Assembly: GCA_027485165.1 (NCBI GenBank)
Contig: JAIXRN010000075.1
Span: 186,001 to 250,000, forward strand
Source of the DNA: Rubrivivax sp.
GTDB taxonomy: Bacteria; Pseudomonadota; Gammaproteobacteria; Burkholderiales; Burkholderiaceae_C
Length of the DNA stretch: 64,000 bases
Direction: 5' to 3'
The notes beneath the pieces were generated by a model. That model searched no databases and had not been told where the DNA came from. It saw only the letters and a list, made by a program, of their open reading frames with translations. The translations under genes were made by a program, and so were the position numbers. Shown here one piece after another: positions 42,276-50,055 of this stretch. Within the stretch, counting starts at the first letter, position 1, and each line of letters starts with the position of its first letter.

Positions 42276-44936
42276 GTGCAGTCCGCCCCGGCTGCCTTAG
42301 CCGCACCGGCCGGCGCTGCCGGGCTGGGGCTGTCTGCAGCCCAGGCCGCCCAGCGCCTGGCCGAAGACGGGCCCAATGCCGTGCCCGGGGGGCGGAGCCG
42401 TTCGCTGCTGCACATCGCCTGGCAGACGCTGCGCGAGCCGATGTTCCTGCTGCTGCTGGCTGCCGGCACGGTGTACACGGTGCTGGGCAGCCTGCAAGAG
42501 GGCCTGACGCTGTTCGGCTTCGTGCTGGTCACCATGACGCTGACGCTCTACCAGGAAGGCAAGACCGAGCGCGCCATCGCAGCCCTGCGGGACTTGACCA
42601 GCCCGCGCGCGCTGGTCATCCGCGACGGACAGCCCCAGCGCATCGCCGGGCGCGACGTGGTCAGGGGCGACCTGCTCAAGCTCAGCGAAGGCGACCGCGT
42701 GCCGGCCGATGCCCTGCTGGTGTCGGCCGACGGCCTGCGGGCCGACGAGTCGCTGCTGACGGGTGAATCGGTGCCGGTCGGCAAGCGCGTGGCCCTGCCA
42801 GCCGAGCGGGCGGCTGCGGAAGACGCCCAGACCCAGGCCGACGCCCCCAACCTGACCCGGGTCGCACCGGGTGGCGACGACCTGCCTGGCGTGTATGCCG
42901 GCACCTTGATCGTGCAGGGGCATGCCTTGGCTCTGGTGACAGCCACGGGCGCCCGCAGCGAAATCGGCCGCATTGGCACGGCCCTGGGCACGGTGCAGAA
43001 CGCGCCCTCACCGCTGCAGAAGCAGACGGCCCGGCTGGTGCGCCAGCTGGCCCTGCTGGCGCTGGCGCTGAGCCTGCTGCTGGTGCTGGTGTACGGCCTG
43101 GTCAAAGGCGACTGGCTGCAGGCCGTGCTGGCCGGCATTGCGCTGGCCATGGCCATGCTGCCCGAGGAATACCCGCTGGTGCTGACCGTGTTCCCGGCGC
43201 TCGGGGCGCGTCGCTTGTCGAAAGAAGGCGTGCTGACCCGCCGCATCAATGCCATCGAGACCCTGGGCGCCACCACCGTGCTGTGCAGCGACAAGACCGG
43301 CACGCTGACCAGCAACCGCATGACCGTGACGCACCTGGCGGCTGGCGGCGCGGGCCTGGGCGATCGGCTGGCGCTGGCATCGCTGACCGACGGCAAGCTG
43401 CCCGAAGCCTTCCACGCGCTGCTGGAAGTGGCCATCCTGGCCAGCGTGGTCGACCCCTTCGACCCGATGGAGCAGGCCTTCCACCAGCTGGGCCAACGCT
43501 TCCTGCTGGGCACCGAACACCTGCACCGCGACTGGCGCCTGGTGCAGACCTATGCACTGAGCCCGTCGCTGCGTGCGATGTCCCACGTCTGGGCGGCAGC
43601 GGGCGATGGCGCCCAGACCGTAGCCGCCAAAGGCGCGCCAGAGGCGGTGATGGACCTGTGCCATCTGGGCGCGCCGCAGAAGACCCGCATCAGCGCCGTG
43701 GTCGACGAACTCGCGGCTGCAGGCCTGCGCGTGCTGGCGGTGGCGCGCGGGTCGTTCGCAGGCCACGACTGGCCAGCGAACGAGCATGGCTTCGACTTCG
43801 AATTCGTCGGTCTGCTGGGCCTGGCTGACCCCGTACGGGCTGAAGTGCCGGCCGCAGTGGCCGAATGCCGCGCAGCGGGCATCCGCGTGGTGATGATCAC
43901 GGGCGACTACCCTGCCACGGCCCGCGCCATCGCGCAGCAGGCCGGGCTGGCACCACAGGCCGCAAGTGACGGCGAGATGCTGACAGGCGAGGAGATCGCC
44001 ACGCTGGACGACGAAGGCCTGCGCCAGCGCATCGCCACGGTCAGCATCTGCGCACGCATCGCGCCCGAGCAGAAGCTGCGCATCGTGCAAGCCCTGAAGG
44101 CCAGGGGCGACATCGTGGCGATGACGGGTGACGGCGTGAACGACGCCCCGGCCCTGCGCGCCGCCGACGTGGGCGTGGCCATGGGCGCGCGCGGTACCGA
44201 TGTGGCGCGCGAATCGGCTTCGCTGGTGCTGGTGGACGACAACTTCGCGGCCATCGTGCGCGCCGTGCGCCTGGGGCGCCGCATCTTCGACAACCTGCGC
44301 AAGGCGATGTCGTACACCCTGGCGGTGCACGTGCCGATTGCCGGCATGGCGCTGCTGCCGGTGATGCTGGGCTGGCCTGCGCTGCTGTACCCGATGCACA
44401 TCGCGCTGCTGGAACTGATCATCGACCCGGCCTGCGCCATCGCCTTCGAAAACGAACCCGCCGAGCAGGACGTGATGCAGCGCCCGCCGCGCGACGCCAC
44501 GGCACCGCTGTTTGGCGGCGTCACGCTGTGGCTGGCCTTTCTGCAGGGCCTGGGTGTGCTGGCCGCCGTGCTGGGCGCTTTTGCCTGGGCCAGCCCGCGC
44601 ATGCCAGAGCCCGAGGCCCGCGCCTTCGCGTTCGCGACCCTGGTGGTCGGCAATCTCGCGCTGATCTTGTCCAACCGGTCCAGCACACGGTCGTTCTGGG
44701 CCACGCTGCGCACGCCGAACCGCATGCTGTGGGCGGTCGTCGGCCTGGCCGTCGTGCTGCTGCTGGCCGCGCTTTATGTCCCCTGGGCCGTGGGTGTGCT
44801 GCGTTTTGCGCCGTTGCCTGCCCATGAACTGGCTGCCGCCTGCGGGCTGGGCCTGCTGAGCGTCGTGTGGTTCGAGGGCGTCAAGTGGGTGCGGCGACAG
44901 ACCAGGCGGCCGGGGCCGCCCGTCACCGGCTTCTGA
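42276..44936 (+). CDS. P2-type cation-transporting ATPase
   Basis: 886 residues. All P-type landmarks are present: dephosphorylation loop LLTGESVPVGKR, phosphorylated Asp in CSDKTGTLTSNRM (about 339), RIAPEQKLRIVQ, and hinge MTGDGVNDAPALRAADVGVAMG. Membrane helix 4 reads PEEYPLVLTVF where Ca2+ pumps have PEGLP. That PEExP subtype occurs in uncharacterised bacterial P2 pumps, so the ion is unclear. The C-terminus has six helices including a charged pair ELIIDPACAIAFENEP. The start is GTG at 42276, since no ATG is near. Its stop overlaps the convergent DUF4124-like gene by 14 bp. Confidence 0.92.
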   Translation: MQSAPAALAAPAGAAGLGLSAAQAAQRLAEDGPNAVPGGRSRSLLHIAWQTLREPMFLLLLAAGTVYTVLGSLQEGLTLFGFVLVTMTLTLYQEGKTERAIAALRDLTSPRALVIRDGQPQRIAGRDVVRGDLLKLSEGDRVPADALLVSADGLRADESLLTGESVPVGKRVALPAERAAAEDAQTQADAPNLTRVAPGGDDLPGVYAGTLIVQGHALALVTATGARSEIGRIGTALGTVQNAPSPLQKQTARLVRQLALLALALSLLLVLVYGLVKGDWLQAVLAGIALAMAMLPEEYPLVLTVFPALGARRLSKEGVLTRRINAIETLGATTVLCSDKTGTLTSNRMTVTHLAAGGAGLGDRLALASLTDGKLPEAFHALLEVAILASVVDPFDPMEQAFHQLGQRFLLGTEHLHRDWRLVQTYALSPSLRAMSHVWAAAGDGAQTVAAKGAPEAVMDLCHLGAPQKTRISAVVDELAAAGLRVLAVARGSFAGHDWPANEHGFDFEFVGLLGLADPVRAEVPAAVAECRAAGIRVVMITGDYPATARAIAQQAGLAPQAASDGEMLTGEEIATLDDEGLRQRIATVSICARIAPEQKLRIVQALKARGDIVAMTGDGVNDAPALRAADVGVAMGARGTDVARESASLVLVDDNFAAIVRAVRLGRRIFDNLRKAMSYTLAVHVPIAGMALLPVMLGWPALLYPMHIALLELIIDPACAIAFENEPAEQDVMQRPPRDATAPLFGGVTLWLAFLQGLGVLAAVLGAFAWASPRMPEPEARAFAFATLVVGNLALILSNRSSTRSFWATLRTPNRMLWAVVGLAVVLLLAALYVPWAVGVLRFAPLPAHELAAACGLGLLSVVWFEGVKWVRRQTRRPGPPVTGF

Positions 44937-45477
44937 TGCCGCAGCGGGGTTGCGGGCTCGCAATGACGTTGCACACGTCGAAGGCTTCGGCCTTGGTCGC
45001 GCCGCGGGTCGTGCGGAACGGGCCGAAGCAGGCGCTGCTCTCGTCGTAGAGGCGCCACCATGTTGCGCAGTCCGTGGCGTCGGTGACGACTTCGGCAGGC
45101 CGCTTCTTCGGCGGCTTCGCCAGCTTTGCCGGCTTCGGCACAGTGGTAGCGTCGCCTTGTGCAGCGCCAGCAGGCCCGCTGGCGTTTGCCGACGCTGCAC
45201 CGGCAGCGCTGGCGGCCCTGGCGACGTCCGCTGCCACGCGCTGCTGGGCAGCCTGCCGCTGCGATGCGGGCAATTCGTAGCGGTCGGAATCGGTGCAGGT
45301 GGCCCGCGCCTTGTAGCGGTCGGGCACGACCTCGGACAGCTGGGTGTGCCCGCCGTCATCCAACCAACGGCAAATCGACGTGGCACCGGCCACGCCAGAC
45401 CACAGCCCCAGTGAAGCCACCACCAGCGCCATGCCCAGGCACCGGGCGCCGGATGACTGATGTGTCTGGCTACCCAT
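44923..45477 (-). CDS. Exported DUF4124-like protein
   Basis: 184 residues. A signal peptide (LGMALVVASLGLWSGVAGA) is followed by a short DUF4124-type segment (SICRWLDDGGHTQLSEVVPD), an Ala/Pro/Lys linker and a Cys-containing C-terminus (CATWWRLYDESSACFGPF, CNVIASPQPRCG). DUF4124 proteins are periplasmic, of unknown role. Four or five Cys in the tail suggest disulfides. It converges on the ATPase gene. Confidence 0.8.
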   Translation of the reverse strand: MGSQTHQSSGARCLGMALVVASLGLWSGVAGATSICRWLDDGGHTQLSEVVPDRYKARATCTDSDRYELPASQRQAAQQRVAADVARAASAAGAASANASGPAGAAQGDATTVPKPAKLAKPPKKRPAEVVTDATDCATWWRLYDESSACFGPFRTTRGATKAEAFDVCNVIASPQPRCGIRSR

Positions 45478-45737
45478 TCAACTGGCAGTCAGGCATGTGC
45501 TGGCCGTGCTCATGTCGTGTGCAAGTCGTGCTCCATAAGTGGGTCCAGTGTGGGGGCAGTCACCGCACGGTGGCCAAGTTCGCACCGTGACACCTTCGGG
45601 CGCACCGGTCTGTGCGATGCCGAACACCTGGGCGCGCGGCGGCCTGGCACGGTCCGATGCACGTGAAAGAATGTTCGCGCCGTGCTGACGATGACGACGC
45701 ACGCACTTCATCCATCACGCTGCACACAGGCCCGACC

Positions 45738-46898
45738 ATGACATCCGACCCACTGGCCGCGACGGCTGCCTACATCGACGGCTTAGGCGGCCCCGCCCTG
45801 GCCAAGGCCGCCGCCTACACCGCCGGCAACCACTGGCTGCTGCTGTGGGACCTGCTGGTCAGCGTACTGGTGGCCTGGGTGCTGGTGCGTTCGGGCCTGC
45901 TCGAGCAGCTGTCGGTGCGGCTGGCCCGCCGTGGGCCGGCGCTGCGCGCCTTCGCGGCGGGCCTGCTGGTCTTCGGGCTGTCGGCCCTGCTGACCCTGCC
46001 CTGGTCGATCTACAAGGACTGGTGGCGCGAGCAAAGCTACGGGCGCACCAGCCAGCCGCTGGGCGACTTCCTGCTGCAGGGCAGCATCGGCATGCTGATC
46101 TCCACCCTTGTGACGGCCTTGTTCGTGGTCGGCGTGTACGCGCTGATGCGGCGTACCGGCCAGCGCTGGTGGCTGTGGTCCGGCGGGCTGACGGCGGCGA
46201 CGGCGTCGGTGCTGCTGCTGCTGTCGCCCTTGCTGATCGAACCGATCTTCAACGACTACAAGCCCGTGCCGCCAGGCCCGGTGCGCGACGCCCTGGTGGC
46301 GATGGCGCAGCAGGCCGGCGTACCGGCCGAGCGCATCTTCGTCTACGACGGTTCACGGCAATCGAATAACTTCACGGCCAACGTGTCCGGCTTGGGAGGG
46401 TCGGCGCGCATCGCAATTTCCGACGTCGCCTTCAAGGGCGCTTCGCTGGACGAGGTGAAGGCGGTGACGGGCCACGAGATCGGCCACTATGTGCTGGGCC
46501 ATGTCTGGCGGGGTGTGCTGTTGATCTCGGCCATGGCGGTGGGCTTCTTCTTCCTGGCCCACCGCCTGTTCCCGCGCTTCGCCAGGGCATTCGGCAGCAA
46601 GGCCCGCATCGACGACCCGGCTGGCCTGCCGGTGTTGGTGTTCGTGGTCTCGCTGTTCAGCCTGCTGGCGCAGCCGCTGTTCAACACGCTCAGCCGCGTG
46701 AACGAAACGGCGGCCGACCGCTACTCGCTGGAGACGGTGAACCTGCCCGACGGCCTGGCTTCGGCCCTGGTGAAGACTGCCGAATACCGCAACCCGCGCC
46801 CGCAGCAGTTGCAGGAATGGGTCTTCTACACCCACCCGTCGGTCGAACGCCGGGTGCGCATGGCGATGATGTGGAAGGCCGGGCAAAAGCCGGACTGA
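45738..46898 (+). CDS. M48-family membrane metalloprotease (Ste24/HtpX-like)
   Basis: 386 residues with several membrane helices (LLLWDLLVSVLVAWVLV, ALFVVGVYALMRRTG). The zinc site is HEIGHYVLGH (about residue 246) with third ligand Glu in VNETAADRYSLE. YDGSRQSNNFTANVSGLGG is typical of the Ste24 branch, which degrades misfolded membrane proteins or processes CAAX-like peptides. The ATG at 45738 follows a non-coding stretch; an upstream in-frame start would precede it with 42 unlike residues. No CAAX substrate is implied in bacteria. Confidence 0.92.
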   Translation: MTSDPLAATAAYIDGLGGPALAKAAAYTAGNHWLLLWDLLVSVLVAWVLVRSGLLEQLSVRLARRGPALRAFAAGLLVFGLSALLTLPWSIYKDWWREQSYGRTSQPLGDFLLQGSIGMLISTLVTALFVVGVYALMRRTGQRWWLWSGGLTAATASVLLLLSPLLIEPIFNDYKPVPPGPVRDALVAMAQQAGVPAERIFVYDGSRQSNNFTANVSGLGGSARIAISDVAFKGASLDEVKAVTGHEIGHYVLGHVWRGVLLISAMAVGFFFLAHRLFPRFARAFGSKARIDDPAGLPVLVFVVSLFSLLAQPLFNTLSRVNETAADRYSLETVNLPDGLASALVKTAEYRNPRPQQLQEWVFYTHPSVERRVRMAMMWKAGQKPD

Positions 46899-46964
46899 GC
46901 CCACCCGCCGCGGGCAGCCCGCTGGCCGCCCGCCGGCAGCCCGAAGTGCACTGGCTGGGGCTGG

Positions 46965-49214
46965 CTAAGGCTTCAGGTGCCGCTCAAAGAAAACGTCCAT
47001 GCTGCGGTACAGGTGCAGACGCGCCCGTCGCCCAGCGATGCCATGCGCCTTGCCGGGATAGACCAGAACGTCGAAGACCTTGCCCTGGTTCTGCAGCGCT
47101 TCGATCAGGCGCAGCGAATGCTCGAACAGCACGTTGTCGTCAGCGGTGCCGTGTACCAGCATCAGCGGCTTGTCCAGCAGGGCCGCACGCGCAGGCAGGT
47201 TGGCAGCGGCATACGGCGCGGCGCGGCCACCGTCCGGCATGCCTAGAAAGCGCTCGGTGTAGGCGGTGTCGTAGAGCGTCCAGTCCGTCACCGGGGCCAC
47301 GGCCACAGCCGCGGCAAAGGGCGTGTCGGCGTCCAGTAGCGCACGCGCGCCCAGGAACCCGCCGTAGCTCCACCCGAAGAACCCGACGCGGCCCCTGTCG
47401 ATCTGCGGCAGAAGCGCCGGCAACTGGCGCACGGCGGCGAACAGGTCGGCAAGCTCGACCTGCCCGAAGGCGCGGTAATGGGCACGGGTGAAGTCGCGGT
47501 CACGTAGGCTGGAGCCGCGCGTGTCGATCATCAGCACACCGTAGCCGCGTTGCTGCCAGTAGGCGATCAGCGCGCTGTCGCCAGACCAGCGCCAGGCCAC
47601 TGTGCTGGCGTCCGGGCCGCCGTAGGCCAGCACCAGCAGCGGGCTTTTGGCAGCCGCAGCCCGCGGCGCGAAGTAGAAGGCGTTCAGCACAGACCTGCCG
47701 TCGGCCGCCAGCAGGTCCAGCGCCTGCGGCCCGCCCAGGGTGGCCAGCAGCGGGTCGGGGGCGTCGCCGCGGAGTGCCGTCACACGGTCCCCTGACACAG
47801 GCCGCAGTTCCAGCACTGGCGGCTCACCCCAGGCCGAGCGGACCACCAGAGCCTGGGTACAAGGCTGGTCGGCACTGGCCGAACGCCACTGGCGCAACGC
47901 AGCCCCCGCCAGGGGCCGCGTCGTGCCGGACAGGTCGGTGACGAAGAGTTCGCTGGCCCGGCCCCGATCCGTTGCGCCGCTGAACAGCACCCCTTGGGGG
48001 CCGGCACAGACCAGCCGCGACACCGGCTCGGGCTGGCGTGTCAACGGCGTGCGCGCGCCGGTCTGGCGATCCAGCAGCACCAGCTGCCGCCGGCCAGTGG
48101 CTTCGCTGGACCAGAGCAAACGGCCATCTGCCAGTTCAGCCAGATCGTCATGCACGTCGACCCAGGCAGGGTCTGTTTCCACCGTCACCGCGCGCGGGCC
48201 ACTGGCGCCGAACTCGGTCAGGGTGAGCCGGGTCTGGTCACGGGTCAGCCACTGCAGCCACGGCGTCCCGTCCTTGAACCAGCCAGCGCGCGCGATGTAC
48301 TCGGCCTCGTCAGGCAAGGGCAGCGGACGGATCGCGCCGCTGGCCAGCTCGATCACGTGAGCGCTGACCTTCGCGTTGTTCTCGCCGGCCGCGGGGTAGC
48401 GTTGCTCGACCATGGCGGTGCGGTCGGCAAACATCAGGGCACGGGTCTTCAGGCCCACTGCCGATTCGTCGACGCGCATAACCAGCAGGCGCTGGCCGTC
48501 AGGCGACCACCAGAAGCCGCGGTGACGCGCGAACTCCTCGGCCGCGATGAATTCGGCCTGACCCCAGTTCACCGTGGCCGAGCCGTCAGGCGTCAGCGCG
48601 CGGGCAGCAGCACCCAGGCTCAGGTCCAGGACCCAGAGCCGGCCCTCGCGCACGAAGGCCACGCGCTGTCCGTCGCTGGAGCAGCGCGGGTCCAGCCTGG
48701 GGGCGGCCGCGTCTGGCGTCAGGCGCTGTGCCTTGGGCGCGCCTTCGCCCAGCCGCACCCGATAAAGGTCGCCTGACAGCGGCATCAGCAAAGCCGAGTC
48801 GTCGTTGCCACACCACTGGTATTCGGTGATGCCGCGCTGGGTGATGCGCCGTCGCTCCAGCGCTGCCCGCTCGGCTTCGGTGATCTGCTGGTCTGCGCCG
48901 CCGAGCAGATCGACTGCCGCCACCAGCTTGCGCGGATCACCGCCAGCCGCAGGCTGCAACCAAAGTTCCAGCTCTTCACTGTCGGCCGCAGAAGGCTTCA
49001 GAAAGCTGACCCATCGCCCGCCGGGCGAGATCTGCGCCTGGCGCGGCAGCCTGCCGGCCAGCGGCGGGTCGCCCGTGATGCGCTCCAGGGACAGCAAGGC
49101 CGCATCTGCCTGCGGCGCCATGACGCTGCCGTGGCGCTGCGCAGGGCCCTGGCCCCAGGCCTGATGGCCAAGCAGACACAGGGCGAGAACGACCGAAACC
49201 GAAACGATTTTCAT
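46965..49214 (-). CDS. S9 dipeptidyl-peptidase IV-like prolyl oligopeptidase
   Basis: 749 residues with signal peptide (KIVSVSVVLALCLLGHQAWG). The N-terminal beta-propeller includes the DPP-IV double-Glu helix FIAAEEFARHRGFWWSPDG that holds the peptide N-terminus. The alpha/beta-hydrolase domain has Ser in FFGWSYGGFLG (about 614), Asp in VHGTADDNV (about 691) and His in YPGKAHGI (about 724). It is a periplasmic exopeptidase releasing X-Pro or X-Ala dipeptides. It is divergent from the cytochrome gene with 12 bp between starts, so the promoters must overlap neighbouring coding sequence. Confidence 0.95.
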   Translation of the reverse strand: MKIVSVSVVLALCLLGHQAWGQGPAQRHGSVMAPQADAALLSLERITGDPPLAGRLPRQAQISPGGRWVSFLKPSAADSEELELWLQPAAGGDPRKLVAAVDLLGGADQQITEAERAALERRRITQRGITEYQWCGNDDSALLMPLSGDLYRVRLGEGAPKAQRLTPDAAAPRLDPRCSSDGQRVAFVREGRLWVLDLSLGAAARALTPDGSATVNWGQAEFIAAEEFARHRGFWWSPDGQRLLVMRVDESAVGLKTRALMFADRTAMVEQRYPAAGENNAKVSAHVIELASGAIRPLPLPDEAEYIARAGWFKDGTPWLQWLTRDQTRLTLTEFGASGPRAVTVETDPAWVDVHDDLAELADGRLLWSSEATGRRQLVLLDRQTGARTPLTRQPEPVSRLVCAGPQGVLFSGATDRGRASELFVTDLSGTTRPLAGAALRQWRSASADQPCTQALVVRSAWGEPPVLELRPVSGDRVTALRGDAPDPLLATLGGPQALDLLAADGRSVLNAFYFAPRAAAAKSPLLVLAYGGPDASTVAWRWSGDSALIAYWQQRGYGVLMIDTRGSSLRDRDFTRAHYRAFGQVELADLFAAVRQLPALLPQIDRGRVGFFGWSYGGFLGARALLDADTPFAAAVAVAPVTDWTLYDTAYTERFLGMPDGGRAAPYAAANLPARAALLDKPLMLVHGTADDNVLFEHSLRLIEALQNQGKVFDVLVYPGKAHGIAGRRARLHLYRSMDVFFERHLKP

Positions 49215-49226
49215 GCGGAGATGCTA

Positions 49227-49877
49227 ATGAGCCGGCCGCACCGCTACCACAGGGCTTCATCAACCGGGATAGGGGTGTCGCCCCCCTGGCTGTTCTGGAT
49301 CATCGCGGCCAACTTGCTGGTGCTGGTGGGACTGGCCTTCGCCTACCCGCACCTGATGGTCAGCCCAGGGCCGGTGGTGGCGGCGCACGCCGAGGTGGGC
49401 ACCGACTGCTTCGCCTGCCACAAGCCCTGGCGCGGCGCGGCCGCCACGTTGTGCATCGAGTGCCACGCGCTGCCGGACATCGGCCTGCGCACGACGAAAG
49501 GCGTTGCCATCGTTTCGAGCTCCACGCAGCCGCGCCTGAAGACGTCGTTCCACCAGGATCTGATCGAGCAGGACTGCATGGCCTACCACACGGACCACCG
49601 CAGTCCACGGCTGGCGCAGCAGAGCCGCAAGTCCTTCTCGCACGCGCTGCTGCGCCCCGCCGTGCAGAAGCAGTGCGAGAGCTGCCACAAGGGCAGCGAC
49701 TACAGCGCCTTCACCTGCTACGGCTGCCACGAGCACACGCCAGCCAACATCCGGGCGGAGCACGAGGAGGAAGGAATCCGAGACTTCGAGAACTGCGTCG
49801 AATGCCACCGTGATCCCGGTGTGGAACCACAGAAGTCAGGCAGGAAAGGGGAAGGCGGCGGACGCAAGAAGGACTGA
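49227..49877 (+). CDS. Membrane-anchored multiheme cytochrome c with one disrupted haem motif
   Basis: 216 residues. A single N-terminal membrane segment (LFWIIAANLLVLVGLAFAY) anchors a periplasmic domain with five CXXCH motifs (CFACH, CIECH, CESCH, CYGCH, CVECH). A sixth site reads CMAYH at about residue 117-121: the second Cys is Tyr (TAC codon at 49584). Spacing and flanking TDH suggest it was CMACH, with one G-to-A change. The GGAG before 49221 gives better spacing to the ATG at 49227. It resembles class III / cytochrome c7-type proteins. The C-terminus is Lys/Gly-rich. The partner redox protein is not nearby. Confidence 0.85.
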   Translation: MSRPHRYHRASSTGIGVSPPWLFWIIAANLLVLVGLAFAYPHLMVSPGPVVAAHAEVGTDCFACHKPWRGAAATLCIECHALPDIGLRTTKGVAIVSSSTQPRLKTSFHQDLIEQDCMAYHTDHRSPRLAQQSRKSFSHALLRPAVQKQCESCHKGSDYSAFTCYGCHEHTPANIRAEHEEEGIRDFENCVECHRDPGVEPQKSGRKGEGGGRKKD

Positions 49878-50055
49878 GCGGTGCGGCAGAGCCTGCGGGG
49901 CCGTCAGAACGCTGGCCGGATCTGCTGTCGACTTCTGTCGAATAGGCCACTTCATGGGGTGGGAACAGCACTGACGATGGGTGCTGGGGGGTGCTGCGGA
50001 GACCAGCACACCGGGGCGCCATGCCAGCCGCATCAGCTGGGCGAGGCCGCTCACT

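Noticed and set aside
43008-45386. Minus-strand open frame of nearly 800 codons
   Set aside because: It is antisense to the P-type ATPase with low-complexity sequence and no motif.
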